46,818 nucleotides of DNA. It comes from Flammeovirgaceae bacterium (GTDB lineage: Bacteria; Bacteroidota; Bacteroidia; Cytophagales; Cyclobacteriaceae). A program made the position numbers and the translations under genes. Positions within the stretch are counted from its first letter, which is position 1, and the number at the start of each line of letters is the position of its first letter. The notes beneath the pieces were generated by a model. It had not been told where the DNA came from, did not search any database, and saw nothing but the letters and a program-made list of their open reading frames with translations. Shown in pieces: positions 29,559 to 39,479 of the stretch. The stretch lies in NCBI GenBank assembly GCA_024638265.1, contig JAHEKQ010000017.1:1-46818 (forward strand), in the 5' to 3' direction.

Positions 29559-30617
29559 ATGAGGATTGGAGTCGTAATTGTAATATTAATCAGCTCCTTT
29601 GGTGCCGCGGGACAGATCTCTACACCAAAATACAGCAATGAATTTTTAAGTCTGCCGATAGGAGCGAGGGCAATGGGTATGGGTGGTGTCCAAACTTCCA
29701 ATGCTTCAGGTCCGGAGTCAATCTTTTGGAATCCCTCTTTGATCAGTACCCTTCCGGGTAATTATGAGTTGTCTCTTATGCACATTGAGTTATATGGAGG
29801 CGTTGCCAATCACGACTTTATAGGATTTACTGCCGGCCTTGATTCCATTAGCAACATTGGATTGGCCATCATTCGATTGGGGATAGACAACATACCCGAT
29901 ACGAGATTCTTATATGACGCTTCTGGAATTATCGATTATAACAACATACAATTCTTTTCCGCAGTGGACTATGCGGGCATTATCTCCTATAAAAGAGAAA
30001 TGACAAAATGGAATGGGTTGACATTTGGGGCAAACTTCAAAATCGTCCACAGGAAAGCAGGTAGTTTTGCCAAAGCCTGGGGTTTTGGGCTTGATTTGGG
30101 TGTCAACTACGAAATAGGGAAATGGAAACTTGGTGCAATGGGAAGGGATATAACAGGAACCTTTAATGCCTGGTCCCATTCGGCCGATTTGGTAGAGGAT
30201 GTATTTCAAAGCACCGGGAATACCCTTCCTTCAAATTCCGTGGAGCTAACGGTACCTAAATTTTTTGTAGGGGGTAGTAGAATGGTTTTGCAAAGGGAGA
30301 ACTGGAACTTGCTTTTTGCTACTGACTTACTTTTGTCTCTGGACGGAAGAAGAAATACTCTCATTCCTACCCGGGTTTTTTCAGTTGACCCAAGCTTGGG
30401 ACTTGAGTTTAGTCTAAAGGAAAAAATCTTTATCCGATCGGGTGCCAGTACCTTCCAGAGAACGGAACAGGGCGGTACGGTTACTCCACATTTTGGCCTG
30501 GGCTTGTTGCTTGAAAAATTCAGGGTCGATTATGCGATCACTAGGTTGGATGGTCTCAACAGTGGGCTATTCTCTCATACTTTTTCACTGAATATCCTGT
30601 TGGAGGATGAGAGGTAG
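29559..30617 (+). CDS. porV2: PorV/PorQ-family outer-membrane protein of the type IX secretion system (PorV2-like)
   Basis: The 352-residue protein has a signal peptide (MRIGVVIVILISSFGAAGQ). The PorV-type N-terminus has the GARAMGMGGVQTSNASGPESIFWNP pattern shared with FadL-like beta-barrels. A 14-stranded barrel is expected, and the last strand ends SHTFSLNILLEDE. PorV shuttles type IX substrates to the PorU sortase, and this copy overlaps by 11 nt a long PorU-like gene. That pairing supports the PorV2 name (recalled from Bacteroidota annotation; assignment not verified by search). Confidence 0.8.
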   Translation: MRIGVVIVILISSFGAAGQISTPKYSNEFLSLPIGARAMGMGGVQTSNASGPESIFWNPSLISTLPGNYELSLMHIELYGGVANHDFIGFTAGLDSISNIGLAIIRLGIDNIPDTRFLYDASGIIDYNNIQFFSAVDYAGIISYKREMTKWNGLTFGANFKIVHRKAGSFAKAWGFGLDLGVNYEIGKWKLGAMGRDITGTFNAWSHSADLVEDVFQSTGNTLPSNSVELTVPKFFVGGSRMVLQRENWNLLFATDLLLSLDGRRNTLIPTRVFSVDPSLGLEFSLKEKIFIRSGASTFQRTEQGGTVTPHFGLGLLLEKFRVDYAITRLDGLNSGLFSHTFSLNILLEDER

Positions 30618-33600
30618 CGCAATTACCATAGTGTTGCTTGTCACTATGCTCGCTGATGCATGGGCACAATACCGTAATGATTGGATTGATTACGATCAGG
30701 AATATTTGAAAGTCAAAGTCGGCATAACCGGTATATACAGGGTCGAATACAATGATATTTTGACAGCTGGCTACGATCCGGCCATTATTAATACGGAAAG
30801 TATACAATTGTACAAGCGGGGTGAAGAAATTGCTATCAGGTTTTCTGATACTATAAATAATACCTGGGAGTCGGGAGAATTTCTTGAATTTTATGGGGTC
30901 CGAAATGACGGAACACTAGATCGAGAACTCTATGTTGCCGATGAAGCTCAGGTAAATCCTTATGTAAACCTTTATTCTGACACGTCCATATATTTTCTAA
31001 CCTGGAATAATTCGGGAGTCCCGGGTAAACGTATTTCCGAGTATCTAATTGGAAATCCCTCGTTAAGCCCTGAAACTATAAGCGAAGTAAGCATCATAGC
31101 TTCGAAGGGAGATCGATATGCCCGCGGCGATAATATCAATTTTAACTCATTCCTCTCGGCATTCGACTATGGGGAGGGCTATTCATCAGGACGAGTGAGA
31201 GAAGGAAATTCCCTGAATTTCAGTATCTCCGGTATTACGGAACCTTCAACAGGTGTGGGAGATCCGACCTTCAGACTTTCCCTATTGGGAGAAAGTGAAA
31301 ATGATCATCAGAACGATATTTACGCAGGTCCCGATCCTTCCAATCTCAGGCTTTTGGGTACAGATACATTTTCTGATTTTCAAACCAATGAGTTTACAGC
31401 CACGCTCAACTGGTCCGATATATCCCCTGTTGGTGATTTGCATTTTCGTATTGATGTGCTGGGATCAGGAGGGCTGTTTGACCAGATTAGCACACCATGG
31501 CAGGAAATCACATACCCCTGGAACTTTAATATAGATGGAGCTGAGAAAACATTTTCAATCATTGCAAATCCCGGTGGACTATCTTACCTGGAGATCACAA
31601 ATGCAGATGATACTTACAGGCTTTGGGACATTACCGATGAAATCGATGTCCGACAAGTAGGTTATACCCTTAACGGTAATGTCATAGAAGCGATTGTACA
31701 GGATACGGAAACGGAGAGGGAATTATATTTATTCAACCAGACATATCAGCCGGGAATTGAACCAGTGGATATGAATGCAATTCCCGTTAATTCAACCGAA
31801 TTCTTAATAATTACCCATAAGAGTCTCAGGAACCCATCAGGACTTTATTCAGATCCGATTAGTGAATATGCCACTTATCGTAATTCTACCCTGGGTGGAG
31901 GCTATGATACCCTAACTATAAATATTGAAGACCTTTACAATCAGTTCAGCTACGGTGAGATAAGTCCTGCCGCCGTTTATTCTTTTATTGACTATTTGTC
32001 CCAGTCCTCACTCCCAGCATACCTGCTTATTATTGGAAAGGGACTTCGGACTGAGTTCAACTATCACCGGAATCCCGGAGCATTTACCTTTGACGACCTG
32101 GTGCCCCCGGCGGGAAATCCCGGTTCTGACCTTTTGTACGCCGTAGCACCTCGATCAGGCGATGAAAAACCGCGCTTCCCGGTTGGTCGAGTTCCTGCCT
32201 CCACACCCCAAGAGGTTGAAAACTACCTCGAGAAAGTAAAAACTATGGAGTCACTCCCCTACGATGATTTATGGAGGAAGGATATACTGCACCTGAGTGG
32301 AGGTATTACCGCTTCTGAGCAAGCTAATTTTTTCCTTTACATGGAAAGGTGGCGAGGGGATGCAGAAGATGTTTACCTGGGCGCTGATGTCAAGACTATT
32401 AGAAAAAATACTGTTGAGAATGTGACATTTATCAATATTTCCGAAGAAATAAATAAGGGAACTAACCTGGTGACTTTCTTCGGTCATTCTAATCCCAATG
32501 TGACAGATATTGATGTAGGAGCGGTATCCGATCCGGTTAACGGTTATGACAATGATGGAAGGTACCCCATTTTCCTGGTCAACGGATGTGAGGCCGGCCT
32601 GATCTACAACAACAAGAACATCTGGGGTGAAGACTGGATACTGGATGAAACCGGGGCCGTTGCTTTCATAGCTCACTCATCATATGCCCTCAGTGGTATA
32701 TTAAGGGCCTATTCCGGCATTTTTTACGAAACTTATGCGAATGATTCAAGTTTCATCAATCAGGGAATTGGTGATATCCAGCTTCATACCATTCACGAGT
32801 TTATCGACTTATTTGGTCAAGATACTTACTGGAATGTAGGGATGGCCCACCAAATGTTACTCATGGGTGATCCCGCATACCGACCTTTCGCAGCCGACCA
32901 ACCTGATTATGCTGTGGGGAATATCAGTATTAACAGTTTTGACAATCTACAAGTATCAGCCCAATCTGATTCATTTGCACTTGAGATCGTTATTGATAAT
33001 TATGGTTTGGCGATCAGGGACTCCTTGTTGATAAGAGTTGAGCAGCAAACTCAAAATGGGGATATCATTGTATATGATTCTTTGTTCCCTCCAGTGCTTT
33101 ACCGTGATACGCTGTCTTTCAAAATTACGAGGAAGGGAAAGGATTTCTCCGGTAACAACAGGTTTCTGATTGATGTTGACCCGGATTTTGCCCTTGATGA
33201 ACTCAATGAGATCAACAACCAGGCAGAATTCGAGTTCTTTATTCCGTTGAACGGAACCTTTAATATTATTCCGGCAGAATTTTCCATTGCTTCAATTCGC
33301 GATTTATCTCTCTATTTTCAATCCACCAATATCCTCGAACCATCGGAGAGTATTGATATAGAGGTCGATACTTCCGCTTTTTTTGACAGTCCGTATAAAA
33401 TGGATTTCAGCTATACCGGTGAAGTATTGGGTAAGGTAGATATAACTTTACTTCCTGATCAACCGGAAAATGACAGCACGGTTTATTATTGGAGAACAAG
33501 ACTCAGTGATCCTTTTCCCGGTGAAAGTGAGGATTGGAGATTATCGTCCTTTACCTATATGAAGGATAGTCCTGAGGGCTGGTCTCAGTCGGATTTCTAT

Positions 33601-35577
33601 CAATTAGTTGAAAACCAACTCATCGGCTTGGTCCCGGATTCCTTGAACAAAATATTTCGTTTTACACAATCAAGCATTGAGTTGAACCTGACTACATACG
33701 GTGCTACTTCAGGCACTGCCAACTCAGACGTTTCTGTGCGAATTGATGACCTGGAGTATATTATCAATAATTCAAAATTGTGCCGGTGGCAAACCACTAA
33801 TCTGATCGCTTTTGATCGCAAAACTGCCTTGCCTTATGCCGCTCTTCCATTTCCTTTCCAGAATTCAAAGACTTGTGGCAGGCAGCCCCAGGTAATAAAC
33901 AGTTTTTCAATCCAGGAACTCGATGGGCCCAATGGGAACCTGATCGATTATATTGATGCAGTTAACACCGGTGATACGGTGGTGGTTTTCAATGTCGGAA
34001 GACCTCTCTTCAGCCTGTTTCCGGACGCTGTTAGGAACAAGTTTGCCGAATTGGGCGTTGATCCGGATTTGTTCTTAGGGTTGGGAAATAATGACCCCTT
34101 TGTAATTGTCGGAGTAAAAGGAGGACCGGTGGGGTCTGCTGAGGTCTACCTTTCAGATTCAAATCCACCCAGTGATGGTAGCGTAAATCTGATCAGGCGA
34201 ATATACGGTTCAGGGGATTCTGGAAGATTGACTACACCCAGGATTGGGCCGGGAAATGTCTGGGGCTCATTCAGTCAAGATGTTTTAAGCCTTGAATCGC
34301 CCAGCGACGATCAATTCAGCTTCGATATTTTTGGAGTAGACGCAAATTCAGTTCCACAGGAATTATTTATCGACATTACAAATCAAAACACTGACCTTTC
34401 AACCGTGGACCCTGATACATATGGAAACTTAGTCCTGGAGGCTGAATTGAGCGACGAATCCGATCAGACCCCTCCTCAAATTGATGTGTGGACTGTGCTG
34501 TTTGATTATCCCCCTGAGGGAGTTTTATTGACGGATTTGGGAACCGATCCAATACAGGCAACTGAGGGAGAGACCGTTACGATAAATTTCGCATTTATAA
34601 ATATCAGTGATAAAATATTCCCTGATTCTCTCCTTGTTCAATACCGGATTACCTCAAGGGTATCGAATCAATCAGAGGAGTTTTCATTTCGAATACAAGC
34701 TCCGGCAATATTTGACACGACAAATTTCAAAGTCGACATAAACACTTTGAGCAGGGGAGGGGCAAATGATATTTTCCTGGAAGTGAATCCCGCTGAATTC
34801 AGGGAACAGGAATACTCAAACAATAGTCTAACAGCTCTAAACGCCTTTGAAGTTAAAGTTGATGAGATCAGACCGAGGGTTGAGATAGTAGTAGACGGCC
34901 GAAGAATTCTCGATGGGGAAATTGTAAGTCCAAGTCCGCTAGTACGTGTCAGTCTTGCAGATGAAAACAAAGTTCGTGTGTTATCCGACACCTCCTTTCT
35001 CGATGTGTTTTATAAAGTAGACTGCCCGGGTTGCGAGTTTGAGAAGCTTCCATATTCTTCCAGCCAGACTCAATTTGAAGCCCCGGATTCTGAAGGTGAG
35101 TTGGTATTCGAACATCAGTTTACTGACTTGCAGGATGGCGTTTATTTCTTAAGGGTGGAAGCAAGGGATGCGTCAGGTAATTCGCAAGATGAACCATTTG
35201 AATTGAGTTTTGAAGTAATAAACGAAAGTGCTGTTTCTAATTTCTACCCATATCCAAATCCTTTCAGTGATCAGATGCGATTTATTTTTACTATTACGGG
35301 CGAGGATGTGCCTGATGATATTTCCGTGAGGATAATGACATTGACAGGCAAAGTGGTAAGGGAAATTGACGGCGATGAGCTTGGGCCTTTGAATATTGGA
35401 AATAACATTTCCGATTTCCGTTGGGATGGAACCGATGAGTATGGCGAAAGACTTGCCAATGGTGTGTACTTATACCAGGTCAGGGTAGAAAAGGATGGCC
35501 AATCTGTTCCCTTGCGTGAAACGGCAGGAGATCGTGGTTTCAAGAATGGCCTGGGGAAGATCTATCTTCTCAGGTAA
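30607..35577 (+). CDS. porU2: C25 (gingipain-type) peptidase, long-form PorU-like sortase of the type IX system
   Basis: The 1656-residue exported protein has a signal peptide (about 1-20) and a beta-rich N-terminal region. The C25 domain lies at about 390-770, with predicted catalytic His627 (FFGHSNPN) and Cys661 (VNGCEAG). Ig-like/CARDB-type modules (GNISINSFDNLQVSAQSD) follow. A C-terminal type A sorting-like domain starts near 1548 (FYPYPNPFSDQM) and ends with the FlgD-type pattern FRWDGTDEYGERLANGVYLY. PorU removes the C-terminal signal of type IX cargo and attaches the cargo to anionic lipopolysaccharide. This copy is longer than PorU of Porphyromonas (about 1158 residues). Sortase or secreted peptidase cannot be told apart from sequence alone, but the overlap with porV2 favours the former. 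Confidence 0.85.
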   Translation: MRGSAITIVLLVTMLADAWAQYRNDWIDYDQEYLKVKVGITGIYRVEYNDILTAGYDPAIINTESIQLYKRGEEIAIRFSDTINNTWESGEFLEFYGVRNDGTLDRELYVADEAQVNPYVNLYSDTSIYFLTWNNSGVPGKRISEYLIGNPSLSPETISEVSIIASKGDRYARGDNINFNSFLSAFDYGEGYSSGRVREGNSLNFSISGITEPSTGVGDPTFRLSLLGESENDHQNDIYAGPDPSNLRLLGTDTFSDFQTNEFTATLNWSDISPVGDLHFRIDVLGSGGLFDQISTPWQEITYPWNFNIDGAEKTFSIIANPGGLSYLEITNADDTYRLWDITDEIDVRQVGYTLNGNVIEAIVQDTETERELYLFNQTYQPGIEPVDMNAIPVNSTEFLIITHKSLRNPSGLYSDPISEYATYRNSTLGGGYDTLTINIEDLYNQFSYGEISPAAVYSFIDYLSQSSLPAYLLIIGKGLRTEFNYHRNPGAFTFDDLVPPAGNPGSDLLYAVAPRSGDEKPRFPVGRVPASTPQEVENYLEKVKTMESLPYDDLWRKDILHLSGGITASEQANFFLYMERWRGDAEDVYLGADVKTIRKNTVENVTFINISEEINKGTNLVTFFGHSNPNVTDIDVGAVSDPVNGYDNDGRYPIFLVNGCEAGLIYNNKNIWGEDWILDETGAVAFIAHSSYALSGILRAYSGIFYETYANDSSFINQGIGDIQLHTIHEFIDLFGQDTYWNVGMAHQMLLMGDPAYRPFAADQPDYAVGNISINSFDNLQVSAQSDSFALEIVIDNYGLAIRDSLLIRVEQQTQNGDIIVYDSLFPPVLYRDTLSFKITRKGKDFSGNNRFLIDVDPDFALDELNEINNQAEFEFFIPLNGTFNIIPAEFSIASIRDLSLYFQSTNILEPSESIDIEVDTSAFFDSPYKMDFSYTGEVLGKVDITLLPDQPENDSTVYYWRTRLSDPFPGESEDWRLSSFTYMKDSPEGWSQSDFYQLVENQLIGLVPDSLNKIFRFTQSSIELNLTTYGATSGTANSDVSVRIDDLEYIINNSKLCRWQTTNLIAFDRKTALPYAALPFPFQNSKTCGRQPQVINSFSIQELDGPNGNLIDYIDAVNTGDTVVVFNVGRPLFSLFPDAVRNKFAELGVDPDLFLGLGNNDPFVIVGVKGGPVGSAEVYLSDSNPPSDGSVNLIRRIYGSGDSGRLTTPRIGPGNVWGSFSQDVLSLESPSDDQFSFDIFGVDANSVPQELFIDITNQNTDLSTVDPDTYGNLVLEAELSDESDQTPPQIDVWTVLFDYPPEGVLLTDLGTDPIQATEGETVTINFAFINISDKIFPDSLLVQYRITSRVSNQSEEFSFRIQAPAIFDTTNFKVDINTLSRGGANDIFLEVNPAEFREQEYSNNSLTALNAFEVKVDEIRPRVEIVVDGRRILDGEIVSPSPLVRVSLADENKVRVLSDTSFLDVFYKVDCPGCEFEKLPYSSSQTQFEAPDSEGELVFEHQFTDLQDGVYFLRVEARDASGNSQDEPFELSFEVINESAVSNFYPYPNPFSDQMRFIFTITGEDVPDDISVRIMTLTGKVVREIDGDELGPLNIGNNISDFRWDGTDEYGERLANGVYLYQVRVEKDGQSVPLRETAGDRGFKNGLGKIYLLR

Positions 35578-35579
35578 AA

Positions 35580-36215
35580 CTAATTTTTCAAGCTCTTTCG
35601 CAAGTATTTACTGCATATCGGACAATTTTCCTCGATATGCCCCCTCGCAGGACAGTACGTCCTTCCGTAGTAAATCATCTGCAAGTGTACTTTGCCCCAC
35701 AATTCCCTTGGAATTAACCGTTTCAGATCCCTTTCGGTTTGTATTACACTCTTCCCGGTAGAAAGGCCCCATCGATAAGCCAGCCTGTGGATGTGTGTAT
35801 CGACGGGGAATGCGGGTGTATCAAAAGCCTGAACCATAACTACTGAGGCTGTTTTATGGCCAACGGCAGGCATCTCTTCCAACGCTTCCATGGATTTTGG
35901 TACTTCACCCTGGTATTTCTCTATGAGTATTTGGCTGAGGCCGAATATCCCCTTTGATTTCTGTTGGGGCAGGCCGCAAGGACGGATGATTTCCATGATC
36001 CGGTCCTGACCGAGCTGGACCATATCCCATGGATTATCCGCCAGGGCAAATAGCTTTGGCGTAATCTTATTGACTCGTTCATCCGTGCATTGCGCTGAAA
36101 GCAGTACAGCGATAAGTAAGGTATATGGATCCTTGTGGTTAAGCGGAATATCCGTTTCCGGAAAATATTCCTCCAACATATTTATAATGTCAATTACTTT
36201 CTCCGCTTTTTTCAC
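35580..36215 (-). CDS. nth: Endonuclease III (DNA glycosylase/AP lyase), Fe-S loop degenerate
   Basis: The 211-residue enzyme removes oxidised pyrimidines. The helix-hairpin-helix with the catalytic lysine reads EEMPAVGHKTASVVMVQAF (near 110), and the catalytic Asp is in FPVDTHIHRLAYRWGLS (near 132). Classic Nth binds a 4Fe-4S cluster by C-x6-C-x2-C-x5-C. Here the tail reads CPARGHIEENCPICSKYLR: the first spacing is nine and the fourth Cys is absent, so the standard cluster is unlikely. It starts with GTG 26 nt inside namZ and ends 2 nt from the convergent porU2 stop. Confidence 0.92.
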   Translation of the reverse strand: MKKAEKVIDIINMLEEYFPETDIPLNHKDPYTLLIAVLLSAQCTDERVNKITPKLFALADNPWDMVQLGQDRIMEIIRPCGLPQQKSKGIFGLSQILIEKYQGEVPKSMEALEEMPAVGHKTASVVMVQAFDTPAFPVDTHIHRLAYRWGLSTGKSVIQTERDLKRLIPRELWGKVHLQMIYYGRTYCPARGHIEENCPICSKYLRKSLKN

Positions 36216-37404
36216 TGTATATCAGGTATTTCTTTCTCTTCTCTTTGTACTCAGATAATTCCGGTTCCCAGGACTTTCGGATCTCATCCTCAGAGAGACC
36301 ATTCTTAATCTGTTCCTTCAGGACAGTATTCCCTGCAAGTCTGTCGAAACCCTTTCTGAAGAAGTTGCCCTTGTCAGGGTACATATTGTAGAACTCTATT
36401 AGATACTTAAGGGTAAATTCCCTTTCATTGTTCAGCTTGAGAAATGAAATACCGTAGCATTTTTTGTCCTGGTGCTTGGGATAGGTGGACATTCCGGGAA
36501 TAGACACAGGTGTGAATGAGTATTCATAGTAAGGTTCAAATGATGGGTGACCAATCTGGCTGAAGGCTTCATAGGTTCCTCTTCCAACTGATATTTCCGT
36601 GCCTTCAAACAGGCACAGTGAAGGATAAAGTATGATAGATTCCTGTGTGGGAAGGTTAGGAGAGGGTTTGACTGGAGGTGTGTACTCTGACTGATGATTG
36701 TAATTCAACATTTCCACTACCGTCAAATCGCAGCGTAATCCATTTTCCAGCCAACCTTCACCATTGACCATTTTCGCCAATTCTCCCACTGTCAGACCAT
36801 GAACAATCGGAATTGGGTGCATTCCTACAAAAGATTGTAAACCTTCTTCTCTAACCGGCCCGTCCACATAGTTACCATTTGGATTTGGCCTGTCCAACAC
36901 AATGAAGGATATGCCTTTTTCAGCTGCTGCTTCCATACCATAATGCATGGTACTTATAAAGGTGTAAAACCTGGCGCCTACATCCTGGATATCAAAGATC
37001 ATAATATCGATGTCAGACATCATCTCTTCTGATGGTTTTCGGTTTTTTCCATAAAGTGACCTGATCTCTATCCCAGTCTTTTCATCCGTACCATCCTCTA
37101 TTACTGAACCGTCATCAGCTTCTCCCCGGAATCCGTGTTCTGGTGCGAAAACAGCTTGCACTTTTATTCCGAGTGACAAAAGAGTATCGACAAGATGGGT
37201 ATTTCCTACCTGGGCGGTGTGATTCGCAATTATTCCAACATTTTTATTTTTAACCAGATTGAGATAAGCATCAAATCTGTACGACCCGGGGATAATATTT
37301 TTAATCTCTTGCTTTTCCTCCGGGGGTAGTTCTGATCTTGAATTAGACAGGCCACAGCTCAGAACAAGGATGGGGAGTAACAGTTGTAGAATTTTGTATT
37401 TCAT
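36190..37404 (-). CDS. namZ: NamZ-type (DUF1343) exo-beta-N-acetylmuramidase lipoprotein
   Basis: The 404-residue protein begins MKYKILQLLLPILVLSCGLSN, with a lipobox cysteine at 17. The DUF1343 core shows VGIIANHTAQVGNTHLVD near 55, VFAPEHGFRGEADDGS near 85, MIFDIQDVGARFYTFISTM near 135, FIVLDRPNPNG near 168, FVGMHPIPIVHGLTVGELAKM near 192 and FEGTEISVGRGTYEAF near 270. This family releases terminal MurNAc from peptidoglycan fragments during wall recycling (known for Bacillus NamZ/YbbC and Bacteroidota members). The gene is divergent from an FtsX-like permease gene and ends inside nth. Confidence 0.9.
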   Translation of the reverse strand: MKYKILQLLLPILVLSCGLSNSRSELPPEEKQEIKNIIPGSYRFDAYLNLVKNKNVGIIANHTAQVGNTHLVDTLLSLGIKVQAVFAPEHGFRGEADDGSVIEDGTDEKTGIEIRSLYGKNRKPSEEMMSDIDIMIFDIQDVGARFYTFISTMHYGMEAAAEKGISFIVLDRPNPNGNYVDGPVREEGLQSFVGMHPIPIVHGLTVGELAKMVNGEGWLENGLRCDLTVVEMLNYNHQSEYTPPVKPSPNLPTQESIILYPSLCLFEGTEISVGRGTYEAFSQIGHPSFEPYYEYSFTPVSIPGMSTYPKHQDKKCYGISFLKLNNEREFTLKYLIEFYNMYPDKGNFFRKGFDRLAGNTVLKEQIKNGLSEDEIRKSWEPELSEYKEKRKKYLIYSEKSGESN

Positions 37405-37436
37405 GGATGCTAAGTTGTATTATCTTGCACGCAGAG

Positions 37437-37444
37437 CAAAATTA
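37437..37444 (-). promoter_or_regulatory. -7 element candidate for namZ
   Basis: On the minus strand this reads TAATTTTG, a match to TAnnTTTG about 33 nt upstream of the namZ start. No good -33 box is visible. Confidence 0.3.
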
Positions 37445-37454
37445 TGATCTTAAG

Positions 37455-38675
37455 TTGAACCTGCCCTATTTCATATCAAAAAGAATCAGTGGAGCGAGGA
37501 GAAAGAGTTTTTCTTCCACTATCCACAAGATTGCCATTTTCTCAATTGGGATAGGTTTGGGAGTTCTTATAATCTCTTTCCTGATCCTGAAGGGCTATGA
37601 GAATACTGTTACTGAGAAAATATTCTCCTTCAGCGGTCATTTCCAGGTAACCAAGTTTTCGTATGGGTCCTCTTACGAAGAGCCTCCAATGAACACTGAT
37701 ACAGAGTTCTACAGGGACTATTCCAATCTTGGATACATATCGCATGTGCAGGAGTATGCTCACAAAGCGGGACTGATAAAGACAGAGGAAGAAGTATTGG
37801 GTGTGGTGATTAAAGGAGTTGGCAGGTCATTTGATACGGCAAAGCTTGCCGAATTTATTGTTGAGGGCGAGTTCCTTGATTTTCCTGAGACGGGTTATGC
37901 GAATGAAATAATCCTCAGTAGGAGGATTGCCGACAAACTCAATCTTTCCACAGGTGATGAAACCATTGTACATTTTTTCATGGATCCCCCGAGGTCCAGA
38001 AAGCTCCTGGTAAAAGGTATTTATGAAACCAATCTCACAGAATATTTTGACGACAAAGTAATAATCGGCGATATAAATCTGATACGGCGTTTGAATGATT
38101 GGGGGGAGAATATAGCTGGAGGACTTGAAGTTTTTGTTTCGGATTTGGAACAGTTGGATGAAGCGGGAGAATTGATCAGGGCCTCCGTAGAATATGATCA
38201 GGGAGTAGAGAATGTAAGGGACAAGTATATCCAGGTATTTGAATGGCTTGACTTGATCAGTAGGCAGGTAAATATTTTACTGACTATAATTCTGATCGTC
38301 GTGTGTGTTAACATGGTCTCAATAGTGATCATATTGATTATGGAGCGGACTACGATGATTGGAACTCTGAAGGCGCTTGGTTCTGCTGATAGACTGATCA
38401 GAAGGATATTTACATATTCCGGGATCAGGTTGGTTGGATTCGGACTAATTATTGGCAATATGCTGGGAATAGGTTTGTGCGTTTTGCAATACTACTTTCG
38501 CTGGATCCAGCTGAATCCCCAGGATTATTACATCAGTTATGTTCCCATTGGCTGGAATTGGGATATAATCCTGTTGCTCAATCTCCTTACATTCCTGGTA
38601 GTTAGCCTTGTGCTTATATTACCAACTATGATCATTTCCGGAATTAAGCCTATACAAGCGATTCGCTTTGATTAG
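37455..38675 (+). CDS. FtsX/LolC-type ABC transporter permease
   Basis: The ~406-residue membrane protein has one N-terminal helix (HKIAIFSIGIGLGVLIISFLI, about 23-45), a large periplasmic MacB-like domain (about 50-260) and three C-terminal helices (INLTIILIVVCVNMVS-type segment, VGFGLIIGNMLGIGLCVLQYYF, IILLLNLLTFLVVSLVLILP). It matches LolC/LolE-type permeases that release lipoproteins from the inner membrane, though MacB-like roles are possible. The ATPase gene is not in the window. The frame is open from an ATG at 37407, 2 nt from the divergent namZ start. The TTG at 37455 gives the more usual NLPYFISKRI N-terminus, so I prefer it. Confidence 0.83.
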   Translation: MNLPYFISKRISGARRKSFSSTIHKIAIFSIGIGLGVLIISFLILKGYENTVTEKIFSFSGHFQVTKFSYGSSYEEPPMNTDTEFYRDYSNLGYISHVQEYAHKAGLIKTEEEVLGVVIKGVGRSFDTAKLAEFIVEGEFLDFPETGYANEIILSRRIADKLNLSTGDETIVHFFMDPPRSRKLLVKGIYETNLTEYFDDKVIIGDINLIRRLNDWGENIAGGLEVFVSDLEQLDEAGELIRASVEYDQGVENVRDKYIQVFEWLDLISRQVNILLTIILIVVCVNMVSIVIILIMERTTMIGTLKALGSADRLIRRIFTYSGIRLVGFGLIIGNMLGIGLCVLQYYFRWIQLNPQDYYISYVPIGWNWDIILLLNLLTFLVVSLVLILPTMIISGIKPIQAIRFD

Positions 38676-39417
38676 ATTCCCTTCTTGGTAGGCGGTTAAA
38701 CAATGCCGCTATTCTTAGTGAAATAACCCCAAAAAAGGCTTCTTTGAATATGGAAATAGACATTTTTGATTCACCTCTAACCCTGTCCTTGAAGATGATT
38801 GGTACTTCTTTTATTTTGAAACCAAACATCTTGGCCAGGTATTTCATTTCAATTTGAAAAGCGTATCCGATAAACCTGATTTCATCAAGTTCAATACTTT
38901 CGAGAACCTCCCTTCTATAGCACACGAAACCTGCCGTTGAGTCACGTACTCTCATTCCCGTTATGATTCGGACATAGAGGCTTGCTCCCATCGAGATGAT
39001 TACCCTGCTAAGGGGCCAGTTAACAACATTAACGCCTGAAATATAACGGGACCCTACCGCAAGATCGTAGCCATCTTTCTTGCAGGTATGATACAGTCTT
39101 ATTAAATCTTCCGGATCGTGTGAAAAATCGGCATCCATTTCAAAGATGTAAGTGTATCCTTGATCAAGCGCGAATTTAAAGCCTTCGATATAAGCGGTGC
39201 CAAGACCTAGTTTACCCTCTCGTTTGATCAGCTGGATTTTTCTGTCATTAGGTGAAGAAGCTACTTTATTCTCAACGATTTCCGCGGTGCCATCTGGGCT
39301 GTTATCATCCACAATCAAAAGATCTATCTTCTCGGGTAGTGCACATACAGCTTCAATGATAAGAGAAATGTTTTCTCTTTCATTGTACGTAGGTATTATG
39401 ACAAGCGCGTCATTCAT
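38650..39417 (-). CDS. Polyprenol monophosphomannose synthase (GT2)
   Basis: The 255-residue family 2 glycosyltransferase reads MNDALVIIPTYNERENI, LLIVDDNSPDGTAEIVE (the nucleotide-sugar DDNSPDGT motif, near 34) and IFEMDADFSHDPEDLIRLY (catalytic DxD, near 94). A C-terminal FKDRVRGESKMS motif (near 210) is typical of Dpm1-type enzymes. Such enzymes transfer mannose or a related sugar from GDP to polyprenyl phosphate, feeding periplasmic glycosylation. No membrane anchor is visible. The 3' end overlaps the convergent permease gene by 26 nt. Confidence 0.92.
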   Translation of the reverse strand: MNDALVIIPTYNERENISLIIEAVCALPEKIDLLIVDDNSPDGTAEIVENKVASSPNDRKIQLIKREGKLGLGTAYIEGFKFALDQGYTYIFEMDADFSHDPEDLIRLYHTCKKDGYDLAVGSRYISGVNVVNWPLSRVIISMGASLYVRIITGMRVRDSTAGFVCYRREVLESIELDEIRFIGYAFQIEMKYLAKMFGFKIKEVPIIFKDRVRGESKMSISIFKEAFFGVISLRIAALFNRLPRRESNQSESLV

Positions 39418-39479
39418 TTGGAGGCCAAAGATCAGAAATTACTTATTATTTCCCTACCACCTGAGTAATTTGAACACGC

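Noticed and set aside
37407-37454. Upstream ATG for the FtsX-like permease
   Set aside because: It would add 16 residues not seen in the family and start 2 nt from the divergent namZ start. The TTG at 37455 is the better fit, although not proved.
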